Assembly (NCBI GenBank): GCA_963662155.1
Contig: OY759267.1
Coordinates: forward strand, 16,956,061 to 17,020,060
DNA: 64,000 nucleotides
Direction: 5' to 3'
DNA from: Lamellibrachia columna
Lineage: Eukaryota; Annelida; Polychaeta; Sabellida; Siboglinidae
Shown here: positions 11,590 through 22,055 of the stretch, in pieces
Position numbering within the stretch: the first letter of the stretch is position 1
How the letters are laid out: each line of letters begins with the position of its first letter
Position numbers and translations under genes: made by a program
The notes under the pieces: model-generated
What the model was told of the DNA's origin: nothing
The model's input: the letters and a program-made list of their open reading frames with translations, nothing else
The model's database searches: none

Positions 11590-12420
11590 AATACAAAAAG
11601 GTACAACCGTGGACATGGTTACCTCGATTGGACCACCCACAGCCTTCGATTGGACCGAAAGTACAATGATTATATAGGTCTAAGCATAATTATGAATTGA
11701 TTCGTAAGTAACATATATTGTTCATTATAACAATAATAGTTATCATTAGTCAAATACAATATACTAATAAATCCCAGTGTTCGTAATCGTTGTAGTTCCA
11801 TCCACCCTACACAATGTCCAATGTCTTCTTCGATTGGACCAACAAACAAATTATGTAGACCAAACTTTGAATTAATACGTGAGTAAAATATATTGTTCAT
11901 TATAAACATAACACTAATCAATAGTCAAATGAACAGGGCCTAATGTTCATAGTCTTCCGCCAATGGTTCCGGAATAGGCTAGCTGAAATGATCGATATCT
12001 TTTAGAGCCCACTATAACATGTTCTGTCTCGCAACTGCACGCACTGGCACCACATAGTCTTTCATCACATCCATTACACTTGTCTGTACGTCGCACTATG
12101 CCTGCATGGTGTCAACTGCAATGTTAACAGGGCCTTATGTTCAGTCTTCTAGTTCCATCCACACTAGTGGATCGATGCGCAAGTGTCGCGTAGTGACTGG
12201 CAATGGCTCCGGAATAGCTTAAATGATCTCCTGCAATTCGTATTCTGCGATGTCATCCTTAAGAGGCCATCTGAATATGTTATGTCCTACAATTTGCATG
12301 CACTGCACCGCCACAGTTTTTTCTTCACATCCATTACTCGTCGCATTATGCCTGGGGAGATTTTACCATCGTACAAAATGGCACACCATTGACCAGTTCT
12401 GCAGTCTTCGATGTCCTTGA
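11590..12420. repeat. Duplicated segments in non-coding DNA
   Basis: Two imperfect duplications lie side by side. The block with TTCGATTGGACC...ATATATTGTTCATTATAA occurs at about 11644-11760 and 11829-11940. The block with CAGGGCCT(A/T)ATGTTCA...CAATGG(T/C)TCCGGAATAG...CATCACATCCATTAC-type sequence occurs at about 11934-12110 and 12128-12360. No coding capacity is conserved between copies. Confidence 0.5.
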
Positions 12421-12587
12421 TGAGCTGCAATCAACTAGGTTTGGGCGGATCAGAACTCTTGTGTGCTCCGATTGAATTGTCTTAGAAGTACAGGTCTAGT
12501 AAGCACAGCTTTCTCCGGTCCGACTTTGCTTTAACTATTTTTTTTCTTCGGTCCGGCTTTGACTTTTTGACATCATTGTTTTCTTAA

Positions 12588-13185
12588 CTAAGTTGTTCTC
12601 GTAGGGACTGTTGGCATCCGGGATAGCATAGGCAGCGGTAGCGGTGGGCATAACTCTGGTACAGCTTCTATGGCAACAGCTGTCAGTGCTGGAGCTGCAA
12701 CTGCTGGGATCGGAGGTGGTGCAGGTTTGTGCTCATGTGCAGCTTCCCTGATTACATTAGTTACCGTAGCAGCAGCGTAGTCGGAGTCTTGGAATACGTC
12801 TATGGTCAATGGCCACAAACCTGCCTTCCTGGAGCCACTAACAGCATTCTGGGCGGATGCCGCTTTTCCGTACGCCACATTCAGAATTTCGTCGACTTGC
12901 CATGTTGTCACTGGTCTGCCTACATGTTCTCTCATCCACATCCTCAATACATCATCGTAGTATTTCCCAAATGGCCCGAAAAAGGCCACATCCAAAAGTT
13001 GTAGTCGGTGGGCCGTGTGTGACGGAAGTGAGACCATGAACACACTCCAGCTTCCAGAACCATCTCAATTGCAACAAAATTCTTTGTGTGGGTCACGTGG
13101 CCATCGAGAATGAGCGCAACAGTCTCATCCGTCGTTGGTTTAACCACATCTACGAAATGTTTCAGCCAATTGAGTAACAAAAGAT
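12588..13185 (-). pseudogene. pogo/CENP-B-type DDE transposase fragment
   Basis: Two overlapping frames on the minus strand give a C-terminal DDE_1 region. The first has ALILDGHVTHTKN (a catalytic Asp block); the second has PSHTAHRLQLLDVAFFGPF, the well-known P-H-T-x-x-L-Q-P-L-D-V-like block of the pogo/Tigger/CENP-B family, then a KAGLWPL region and a Pro/Ala-rich tail. A frameshift near 13030 separates the two. The N-terminal helix-turn-helix and the first catalytic region are absent, so it is a dead fragment. Confidence 0.75.
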
Positions 13186-13199
13186 TTATTTGTGTTCTA

Positions 13200-13834
13200 C
13201 AATTTTTTTATTATTGAACTCACTCGTTGGCTCAATCTCACACATAAAAACACACACATTCAATAGCAGATTATGGTACTATCTACAAATGATGGAGAGT
13301 AACCATGCCAAAATCTCAGAGTTCTCGCACAAATAGTTTTTGAGTTATTGATATTTTAGCTGAACAAGAAATCTTCGTGATTTCCGAAAATATAAATATA
13401 TTAAAATAAAAACATTTGTTTGTATGGTTGCGTGCCCCAAATTCGTGTGTCGCACAATTCCGTGGTAACGAGGTATTTTATCGTTCTGCAACTAGCGGTT
13501 GGTTATAGGAAGTCGGTGTTTACGCTGAACTGATACTGTCTACGCTGATTGTTGTGGGCATCGTATAACGACAAAATATGAATTTATTTTCGAAAATAAT
13601 AGTCGGATAGTTCTGCCAACTTTGCATATGGGAACCAAAACAAAAGATGCACGAGTCGAAGACGAGGTTAGACAACTCGACTATATATTTTATTTATAAA
13701 ATATACGTTTACAGAATTTTAGCCTTAACTGTTCGTTTCTGCATTGTACATCATTTCAGTCCATTTCAGCTGGAATTTTTGTATAGTTTACAGTATAGAA
13801 CTGATCTACACTGCGATGTCTAAATCTAAGCCTA
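13200..13834. other. No gene recognised
   Basis: AT-rich stretch between the transposase relic and the LINE relic. I saw no exon, RNA gene or clear terminal repeats. Confidence 0.4.
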
Positions 13835-15125
13835 CGGCGCCGTCCATGGTTTCATATATTTTTTCCACAGACCATGCGTACTTAAAACTCTTTTTTCCGA
13901 TGCACTAAGCATTGGATCAGGAAGGATTTCCAGCTCAGGGTATTGTTGCGTACTCCGTAGTATTGTTGCGTACTCCGTAGTATTGTTGCATACTCCGTAG
14001 TATTGCAGTTTATGCAGTAGGCGTTGGTGATGAGCTTTGTCAAAGGCCTTGGAGAAGTCAAGCAGAATTACATCTACCTGATCCTCCAAGGTCAAGTTTT
14101 TGGCGATGTCGCGTACTGTGACTAGTAGTAGTAGTAGTTTCATATGAGCGCTTCTTCCTGGATCCGTTTTGGGCATCAGTGGATGGAGATCAAAGTGTTT
14201 CATCACACTGCTGTGGATGATGTGTTCCAAGATCTTGCAAGTGATTGAAGTCAGTGAGATCGGTAGTTCGCAGGCTGGTGTTTGTCTCCTTTCTTAAAGG
14301 TGGGGACCACCATCGCTTCCTTCCAATCAGATAGCACCTGTCCAGCATCCAGGGACCGTTGAAATAGTTTGGTCAAAACTGGAGATAGTTCCTTAGCACC
14401 GATCTCAGGATATAGGCTGGTACTGAGTCTGGTCCAGTAGCTTTGTTCGGCCGGAGATTCTGAAGAAGCCTGATCGAGGACTCATTTTTCGCTTACCTCT
14501 ATGTCGACCATGTTGGGGTATGGGCTCTCGCCTTTGTAAGGCAGGTTGCTCGAGTCCTCTTCAGTGAAGACAGACTTGAATTGGGCGTTTAGTATTTCGG
14601 CTTTGCTGGTACTGTCGCTTTTGAGGAAACCATCCTGGCTTTTTAGTGGATTCTTGACGATTGCTCTGTTGTTTTCTTCGCGTCGGAGTTGTAGTCTTCA
14701 CTGATTATGTTTTCGAGGTAACTGTTCCCCGCTTGTTTGATGTCGTACTTCACTTCGGCTTGTAGCGGTCTTTTCTTCCCTGTCTTCCTTGCCTTCTTAT
14801 GGGCTCTCTGATTTCTGTTTTCGTCTGATGGCCTTCCGGATGGAGGTGTTTATCCAGGGGGTGCAGCGCCGTGATGTCGTGGTTTTGGAAGGTAATCGCT
14901 TCTCATCGATGCTCAGGAATGTTTCCTTAAAGTCTGCACAGAGCTGATCTATGGGAGTGCTTGGTGTATCGTCTGCTGCAAAGGCGTCTGCATATTCTTT
15001 TAAGTCCTGTCTGATGGCGTCTACATCCAGAGGAACAGATTTCGTCGTGGGTGTTTTGGTCGGAGGGGCGTGATCGAAGTGTCATAGAGAACGATATCAT
15101 GGTCACTATTCCGATGGGAATAACA
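13835..15125 (-). mobile_element. Degraded LINE (endonuclease end plus RT N-terminal half)
   Basis: The minus strand, read from 15125 downward, shows NSDHDIVLYDT (the C-terminal SDH block of an APE-type endonuclease) and a linker with RCTPWINTSIRKAIRRK. RT blocks follow: ISLTSITCKILEHII and ILLDFSKAFDKAHHQRLLHK (motif A region). Frames are interrupted several times, and the RT C-terminal half and 3' end are missing. A 20-bp unit TATTGTTGCGTACTCCGTAG is tandemly repeated three times at about 13940-13999, inside the RT relic. Confidence 0.75.
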
Positions 15126-15129
15126 GAAT

Positions 15130-17030
15130 GTGCCGTTTAAAACAAATCTGAAGAAACATTTTGTGTAAGATAACAGCTACTTCATTTATTCAATGCAAAC
15201 AAATTATTAAAACATTTGTTTTGGGTAAAAAACTTACGAATATTGAACGTTCGAACCATGTCGCGCGAGACGAGGAAACAGGCGGAATGCAACCTATATG
15301 GCAAGCCATAAAGACAATCTTTTTTCATTTCACCACTTTGTTCCATTTATTTCTACTTTGTATAACAATCAGACTTGTCACAGCGTATTTGTTCTCGTAT
15401 ATTTAACACATTTTAATTATTCCTACTGTTATGACAAGACTGGCTTGCCATACATCTACCACGAAAGGGTTTATTATTATCATGTGGCCACGAGACATGC
15501 TTCAGCAGACGCTCAATAATAATGTCTGGTAAGCATGCAAAGTCGTTTTTTATCAAGGTATGAATATCATAGAGTGTTCCATGTTATATTATATATCAAA
15601 CTATATTTTGCTCAGAAAAGACTCTGTATCGTTATTGTCGCCGTGACGTCTCTAACGCGATGTCAAGCGATATCTCAATCATCAATCAGCAGGAATCTTA
15701 ATCAAGGCCGGGTTGTAAAACCACACTGTGTGTGCATCTGAGATAGAAGCAGTTGTAAATGTGCCATTCATCGAGCTGTGAATCAGTCTGTTCACTGGTG
15801 ATGTTGGATAAGAACATGGTCATGGATCCATTGCATTGGGTATGTAATATACTGATGAAAACTGATTTGGATTTGAAATAGTAATTCATGTATTGAACGT
15901 TCACAAAAACACAACATTATTAATAAATAATGTTGTGTTAATCTGTGTTGGACTGTTTTTCTTTTTGATAACTAATGCAACTGTACACACTGGAAGTCCG
16001 ACAATTATTTAGACACTGTTAAATAAACGGTATACCAAATAAACATATTGTTTGGCTTGTGCTAAATAATTTATGTTTATCGGTGACACACACTGCATGG
16101 TCATATGCCTACACATAGTCAAAATAAGGCTGACATACCACGGCTCTTTTTCTTTCTTTCCACCCCTTGTTTTGGGGTAGCGATGAGCGATGAGCGATGG
16201 GCGATGAGCCCATTTTTTTCCAGTTCGGCCACGGTACACCGTTCGTTGTCACGTGAATTTACTTTCGTGGCTATTGCATCCAAAATCTGTTTTTTTTTTC
16301 GCAAATTGGTTACGCTGTTACTCATTAAACATTATCTTGTAAATTACACCCATCGCGCAGGTATCGATAAGCGTCTAAAGAATGTTGTACTAGGAACGAT
16401 AAATACGAACTTCAACTAGACTGGTTAAAATGTTAGCGATCCATATATGACCATAGCTGTAATTATTAATCAGTTGGGTTACCATCAATTGATGGGGTGC
16501 AAATAAACTGTTAGTTTTTCAATAAATACAACGTGAAGTAGTTTCCCAAAATTTCCCCAAAGGACGAGACTACTCACGCAGCTGCTCTGCGTATATGCTT
16601 GTGGAAATAAATCCAAATTCGTGCTACCTAATGTGTTTTACCATTTCAACAAACAAACAGAACAAAGTCTTCCACAAGATATATTTGTGCTAAATCTCTA
16701 ACACCTATTCCGTGAAATTTATGCAAGCAAATTGTTAGAACTAGAAAAGTTGTTTTGAGTGAAGTACTTATGCAAATAGACCGACAAATTCCAAATCTCG
16801 AAAAATGCCTACTGTCCAAACTGTGAATCCAATCTCCGGTGTGTAAGTCATTCCTTGTCACATGGTCAGTATACGAGATCAGACACTGTACTATTAAATG
16901 TTTTATTAAATTAGTTGAATTGTTTTATCCCCTGAGCTATACAAAGTCGACGAAACATTGACTCCGTGTCAGAATCTTAAGCCATCTTCTTCTGATCTAA
17001 TGTTTCAAATTGTTAAATGTTTTTTCTATC
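15130..17030. other. No gene recognised; one perfect hairpin
   Basis: AT-rich DNA. A strong hairpin lies at about 15908-15939, arms AACACAACATTATT and AATAATGTTGTGTT. The open frames near 15161-16860 have no recognisable family motifs. A short start-plus-donor at 16805-16842 could be an upstream exon of the gene at 17039, but its phase does not match directly. Confidence 0.35.
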
Positions 17031-17038
17031 TTTTTCAG

Positions 17039-17589
17039 GGTTGTGTTTTGCCCAACACGTCACAAACAACGTTAGGACGTCAAAAAGTAGCAGAATGTGC
17101 CACGAATCATTTAGATGTTAGTATATTTGTTGATTATGTGATGTAGTTAAATGTGTTATGGTCATTCATTCTAGATGGTTTACCTATTCTGTAATTAAAT
17201 AACTTAAGTTGTCGCAACCAAATTAGCAGTAGAACTGCCTAAAATCAGACACTTCAACAGTATTGATTTCTGGAATAATTATTAATCGCCAGTCTTGCTA
17301 CTTGCTCTTCTTACCCTTTTTTGGGGGGGTTGTGTGGTTTCTGGAGAGATGATAAAGGTGCAAATACTACAGAATGTATTATTTTATGTACTGTTTGTTT
17401 CTATATATTTTTTTGTGTGAGTTCTAGGTTTTAGAGGATGACCGGTACATCAAGTTGAAACGCTGCCTTACTGATGTCTGGAGAAAAAAACAACCTACTC
17501 CTCCAAATTTAATTCTACAAAGAACAGACTATGCAAAGACACACGGATTGATCATCTCTTTCTGGACACATGCTGCATATGTGAAATAA
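17039..17589 (+). CDS. Two exons of an unrecognised spliced gene
   Basis: Exon a (17039-17116) follows a strong acceptor (TTTTTCTATCTTTTTCAG) and ends at LD|GTTAGT: exactly 26 codons, phase 0. Exon b (17428-17589) follows acceptor GTGAGTTCTAG in the same phase and runs 53 codons to TAA. It includes VLEDDRYIKLKRCLTDVW and a basic/Pro patch RKKQPTPPNLI. AATAAA overlaps the stop, and another follows at about 17652. The matched phases and splice signals support a real 3' end, but I do not recognise the family and found no confident upstream exon. The Polinton inserted about 460 bp downstream. Confidence 0.45.
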
Positions 17590-18041
17590 AAGGACATTTT
17601 TGAGAATTGTGTTTTTAAATTGTGAAAAATAAGTGTGCTGATGCTTTATTAATAAAGGAAGTACTATTTTGAGAATGCTTTGATGTTTTGCATTTTCACA
17701 TTATTTCACATTATTTCTTCCATCTGATGTAAGTCACTAATGCTGTTTCGATCACCCTGGATAATGTCAGGGTCAAGAGAGAAGTTGACACACATTCATC
17801 ACCCCAAAGTCTAAACTTGCCATTTAGAGTAATCAGTTTAACTTTATAAGACTTATTTTTGGTTTGTAAGGGTAGATGCTAATATCTCAATTTTCGTAGT
17901 TGGTTCGATTCCAACTGGTGTAGCATTTTGTGCAAAAATACCCCTGGAATGGGCATACTTACCGAAACATTGCATCTCCTCTTATAATTATATTGAAAAT
18001 GCTCACCAAATATATTTATTATTTTCAACATTTAATTAAAG

Positions 18042-18047
18042 GACTAG
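18042..18047. repeat. Polinton target-site duplication, left copy
   Basis: GACTAG lies directly outside the left terminal inverted repeat and matches GACTAG at 37192-37197. Six-bp duplications are the Polinton standard. Confidence 0.93.
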
Positions 18048-18290
18048 AGTAGTTAATGAGAGGAAATGACCAAACAAAAGAGGTGACCAGTTTGGAAGGG
18101 TCATCCGGTTTCCAGTCGCATAACCTTCTGGGTATCCTGAGCGCCCCCTGGCGGTGACCCTTAACCCTATCCGTAACCCTAGAGCGTCCCCTAGTCGACT
18201 GGAGCTAACCCTAACTGTAACCCCAGCCTGTAGACGTCTGTGGGATGACCCTAACTTTTTGTCGTCTGCGGTGAACCCTAACCCTAACGA
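18048..18290 (+). repeat. Polinton left terminal inverted repeat
   Basis: Matches the inverse of 36957-37191 with small indels, including AGTAGTTAATGAGAGGAAAT, the GAGCGCCCCCTGGCGGTGAC block and CTAGAGCGTCCCCTAGTCGA. It contains several CCCTAAC and CCCTAA motifs toward its inner end. Confidence 0.93.
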
Positions 18291-18299
18291 TCAAAGGGA

Positions 18300-18643
18300 C
18301 TAATGAGGAAACGAGAAACCAACACAACACGGTATGGTACGAGTGCACACGTATTTTATTGAACAACACAAGCAGCATGATGATACACAAGGGTAGCGTG
18401 TAATATCACTACGACTACGACTATGACGAATATGACGATGACTTGACTTGCGGATGTTGACCATCACACCAGAGGTCGCGAGCTTAGGGGTGTCTCCACC
18501 TCGCCAGAGGCTCGAGGGTGATTGATGATGAGGCGATTTGCGGATGTTTACCATCACGCCAGAGGTCGTAAGCTTAGGGGTGGTGCATCCACCTCGCCAG
18601 AGGCTCAATCGATGTACGATGTGCGATAATACAGTCTACCTTG
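18300..18643 (-). repeat. Duplicated ~90-bp unit in the 3' flank of the protease
   Basis: Two similar units, about 18449-18515 and 18536-18605, share TTGCGGATGTT(G/T)ACCATCAC, GCCAGAGGTCG and CACCTCGCCAGAGGCTC. The minus-strand frame across them (SLWRGG...TSGVMVNIRKS twice) has no homology I recognise and is probably an artefact of the duplication. Likely transcript 3' region. Confidence 0.6.
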
Positions 18644-19093
18644 TCACAGCTGTTTAAGCCAATCAAATACGCGGCAATCGTTAGCTACTAGATCGGTGCC
18701 GAATATGTTGACAAAAGTTCTCATCGGTAAGCCGTTACAAGGAAGCAATACATAAGCTACACAATATTGTCCACAAACGTTAGACAGAGCACTCTGAAGT
18801 CTCTTGCTATTATGAGTCCACTCGGAACAATGTTCGTTCAGGAAGGTGCGGAACGCAGCGTGTCGTGGCGGCAGACCGTACAAGCAGAAGTAATCGCCGC
18901 GTCCGTCGGCGTCCAGGTACAGCGCTATCCAATGTTCGCCTGGTTCGTCGCCGTCGTCGGTGTTGCACACGAAGGCCGCAGGCAGAGCGCCGTCTATCGT
19001 CGTAGGCAGTCCGTCTTTGGGTACGACACCGCGAAATATCGATCTGGTGCGCGGGTCCATCGTCAGTAGTCTAGCGATCTGCAGGGTGTCCAT
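18644..19093 (-). CDS. PRO: Polinton adenain-like cysteine protease
   Basis: A complete 149-residue frame. GEHWIALYLD supplies the catalytic His, a following Asp/Gly-rich loop the acidic residue, and NVCGQYCVAYVL the oxyanion Gln and nucleophilic Cys of the adenovirus-type maturation protease fold (clan CE). In the viral relatives this enzyme cleaves capsid and core precursors during assembly. It is the last gene of the minus-strand cluster: its ATG follows the capsid gene's TGA by one base (TGAGATG). It is one of few Polinton genes here without stops or frameshifts. Length is slightly short for the family, but both ends look normal. Confidence 0.85.
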   Translation of the reverse strand: MDTLQIARLLTMDPRTRSIFRGVVPKDGLPTTIDGALPAAFVCNTDDGDEPGEHWIALYLDADGRGDYFCLYGLPPRHAAFRTFLNEHCSEWTHNSKRLQSALSNVCGQYCVAYVLLPCNGLPMRTFVNIFGTDLVANDCRVFDWLKQL

Positions 19094-19094
19094 C

Positions 19095-20409
19095 TCAGTA
19101 GTCGTAGATGATGTTGCGGCTCTTGTCGATTTCCAGCACGGACTCGAACTCGGCGTAGGCTATGACGTTCACGGTGTTCAGCAGCGCGTCACGAAAATGC
19201 AGCTCTATGCGCAGGTTGCCCGTGTACCAGATGGAAGCAGGGGCCGTCGCACTGGTCGGGGGTCAGGTCAAAACCGAAGAAGGGGTAGCCGTGCCGGAAG
19301 TCGCTGCGAGTCAGACCGTTCCCCTCGTCCTGCCAAATCTTGCCGGTTGAGGTGAACAGGCTCATGTAGCTCCTGACAAAGAGGTCGTCGTCGAAATTCG
19401 GCTGGAAAGGTTTGGAGGGTATCTGTCGTCCGTCCACGTACACTGCGTGGAAGTTGATGGCGTTGTTCTTGGCGTGAAACGGATTCTTGTCGTACGCACC
19501 GTTGTACGCATCGTTATCGATGCAGCACAGCACCAGACGTTTCGGCAGAGTGCCGAGGAACAGGTTCTCGTGCGTGTGCGACCGAGCGCCTGCAGGAATG
19601 GAGTACACCTTGCATTCGACGGATCGCATCGGATACTTGACCGTGCTCTTCTCTAGAGCCTTCATGTGCGCCATCTGCACGGTCGGATTCAGGGTGGCCT
19701 TCTTTGCAAACAAGGTGGCATTGACGATGTTTATCCTGTAATCGGGGTTGTTCCCACCAGCCATGAGTGCAAAAGCAGACTTACTGCGAACCAGTCGTAT
19801 CTTGACATCGACGCCGTTGATCAGGAATTTATCTTGCAGAAAGAGATCCACGTGGAGACGGCCCATCAGGTCGACCACTCGACTCCTTACGATGTTCGCT
19901 CGTCGAGCCACGAACCCTTCGTTAGCTGCGGCTCCGTCGACTATCTCGACGGCATCCATGCGAGTGGCCGTATCTTTGTGCCACAGCTGACCCGTCAGTT
20001 GCGTGTCCTTGGCATCGGGACCGTAGCTCAGCAGCGTCTCGATGTAAGCACGATACGCGTACGTGTTGGTCGAAGGGGTCACGAGCGTGCCGTTCAGGTA
20101 GACGTCGAGTTGACTGAACATCGAATGCAGCCAGTTATTGACTGGCCTCACAGGATCAGCCAAGTCGAGATCGTCCCCGTTGGCTCGTGTCACCTTCACC
20201 TGCACGTGAAGCATCGTGTTGGCGAGATCCAGATAATCGTCGCCCGATCCGGGTATCAGGAATTCTATCGGTCCACCCGAGTCCAGAGAGGCCATGGGTT
20301 GATGTTCCACTACGTGGCTGTTGACGATGCTGGTCTGAGTGGGGGGTACGGTAAAGAGATCCAGCTCGGTCTTGACCCCTTCACACGATTGTCTATGTAC
20401 GAAAGCCAT
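19095..20409 (-). pseudogene. MCP: Polinton major capsid protein (double jelly roll), frameshifted
   Basis: I place the start at the ATG at 20409 (MAFVHRQSCEGVKTELDLF), the usual start block; the longer frame up to 20433 only overlaps the upstream gene. Family blocks follow in order: LFTVPPTQTSI, PIEFLIPGSGDDYLDLANT, NWLHSMFSQLDVYLNG and TNTYAYRAYIETLLSYG. At about 19235-19246, in a C-rich run, the frame is lost. The C-terminal block (LRIELHFRDALLNTVN, then YAEFESVLEIDKSRN) continues in another frame to a TGA at 19095-19097. So the gene is nearly complete, with a single indel near the 3' end. In live elements this protein would build the icosahedral shell. Confidence 0.88.
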
Positions 20410-20809
20410 CGTTGTCGAATATGTCGGCCTCACGTTTCGTGGACGTCTGTCTCATGCGTCGTCTCGTTGCTGAAGTGACTCTTTTCTTCGCCGGCGCGCG
20501 TTTTATACGTTTACGGGGTCGCACGCCAGGGGCCAAAAGGTCACGCATCAGACTCCTACAAGCATCCGTGACGCGTCGTTTGGTCGCCTTTTTAATGCTC
20601 TGTCCTGACATGACGTCGTCGGCTATGCGCACGCCGGTCTTCAACGCCCCCTTTCCCAACGCTACGGCACCTCACTTGATGAGAGGCATGGCGCTGCGCA
20701 GCAGACCTCCAAACAGACTGCCTAGTCCGTGACCTCGTTGGTATTGGACACCGGTGAAGTAGGGCTGTGCACCACCCACCTGACGCGCGTAATACTCGTT
20801 GTAATTCAT
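20393..20809 (-). pseudogene. Basic core/minor capsid-like protein, in-frame stop
   Basis: Starts at the ATG at 20809, two bases after the penton gene stop. The N-terminus has a Tyr-rich segment and YQRGHGLGSLFGGLLR, then an in-frame TGA at 20672-20674. The same frame continues through LGKGALKTGVRIADDVMSG and a strongly basic tail (RPRKRIKRAPAKKR, RRRMRQTSTKR) to 20393, overlapping the capsid gene start by 17 bp. This arrangement recurs in Polintons and adintoviruses, where such proteins are compared with adenovirus core/minor proteins (pX/pVI type); the exact equivalence is inference. The stop splits off two thirds of the protein. Confidence 0.7.
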
Positions 20810-20811
20810 CT

Positions 20812-21715
20812 TCAGAACAGTCCTGTCCTGCGTCGTCGAAAATGAAGTGTCACCGTCACTCTACCGTACACGAATGGCACGTGTCTTCTCTTATATCCAT
20901 CTCGATCGACTTGAAGTGCGAGTACAACAGAGGCACGTAGTGAATGTTAGTGGACCTATCAGATACCGTGGCACCGTGACTTCCGCTAACCGGGAGGGCT
21001 CGCAACAAAGGCGCGAGACTGTCACCTACTATACGAGATTCCACGATGTCCGTGTAGACGTAGATGGTATTGAACCCGCGAGTCATGCTCACCACGTCTT
21101 CAGATTCTTCACAGAAGGGGTACGGAGCATCAGGACTGTGTGTAGGTGGTATAATCACGGTGGTTGATGGTGTGACACCGATATCCGTTCCACCTAATCT
21201 CGGGTGAACGTAGTGGCGTGTGCTGTCTGCTGCTATTGCTGCTGCTGTTACTGCTACTGCCGGCGGACTGGTGACAACCGACTTACGAAATCCTAACATA
21301 GGTCCCAACGCACTGTGGTACGGTATGGTGAACACGGTGTCGGATGACATGTGCAACATTCATTTTTTGAGTGATGACATTGCAGCTCAATTTAGCTCGT
21401 GTCTTGTCCGTCGACATACTGTCCAGTCCCTTGTTTACACGGTTCATCAATGTCACAGGACCTTTGTAATACCCCGAGGCTAACTTCGTACTCGGTAAGA
21501 CCCGTAGGATTTTTCTCACCGAGGAAGAACCAGACATCTTCCTCTGTAACGTTGTACCAAGTATGCGGGTACTGTATATCTGCTAACCCGCACTCCCACT
21601 CGCCAGTCAGGTCGATGCGTTGAGGCAAGTCGGTGATGTAATGGGCCAACGTATTATCGGGATACATCTTCATGGAAGCGTTGCTAGGCAGTGTCAGGTA
21701 GAAATCAGTCGCCAT
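20812..21715 (-). pseudogene. Polinton penton-like minor capsid protein, three frameshifts
   Basis: The start is the ATG at 21715 (MATDFYLTLPSNASMKMYPD). The N-terminal block has GEWECGLADIQYPHTWYNV, typical of the single-jelly-roll penton-like protein next to the capsid gene. Reading is split over three frames. Breaks lie near 21478-21492 (before ASGYYKGPVTLMNRVNK), near 21355-21365 (before LGPMLGFRKS), and near 20880 (before VYGRVTVTLHFRRRR). The last frame ends with TGA at 20812-20814. Blocks FNTIYVYTDIVESRIVGD and YVPLLYSHFKSIEMDIRED are preserved between the breaks. The gene overlaps the upstream membrane-protein gene by 11 bp. Confidence 0.83.
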
Positions 21716-22025
21716 TGCGTCTCAACGTGGGATTGGGGAGCAGGTAACCCAAAGAACTACTCAACAGGGCCGTCCACAGGTTAGAATTCACGTGGCCTGT
21801 GGTCAGGTTGTAAATGCTTATCAGGATGACCGTGAACAAGACGAAGACCTGACACAGAAAGACTATTTCCTCTTTAGGACACACGGTACCGAACAGATGC
21901 CAAGGAGTACTGTCCTCTTCGCTCTGCACATCAGTACTGTCCTCTGCTACTACGTCCTCTTGTTCCTCCTCCTCTTCTATGATGGTGGTGGTGGTGAAGT
22001 TCCGTGTTGTCGTGTCTTGTGTCAT
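21705..22025 (-). CDS. Small Polinton membrane protein
   Basis: A complete 106-residue frame. The N-terminal half is acidic with a Glu run. One transmembrane segment follows (IVFLCQVFVLFTVILISIYN), then NSNLWTALLSSSLGYLLPNP near the C-terminus. A small protein with this order and the LLSS(S/C)LGYLLPNP signature sits between integrase and penton genes in many Polintons; its role is not known to me, though a virion or host-membrane function is plausible. It is intact, unlike its neighbours, and overlaps the penton gene by 11 bp. Confidence 0.7.
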   Translation of the reverse strand: MTQDTTTRNFTTTTIIEEEEEQEDVVAEDSTDVQSEEDSTPWHLFGTVCPKEEIVFLCQVFVLFTVILISIYNLTTGHVNSNLWTALLSSSLGYLLPNPTLRRNGD

Positions 22026-22055
22026 TTCTCGAATGAAGTGTCACCATACGCGCGG

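Noticed and set aside
15161..15741. Small plus-strand frames
   Set aside because: AT-rich, no motifs, no matched splice sites or conservation clue.
20410..20433. Upstream start of the capsid frame (MRPTYSTT)
   Set aside because: The family start block begins at the Met at 20409; the extra residues only overlap the upstream gene.
19666..20478. 270-codon plus-strand frame opposite the capsid gene
   Set aside because: Lies antisense to the clearly recognised capsid gene; no independent motif.
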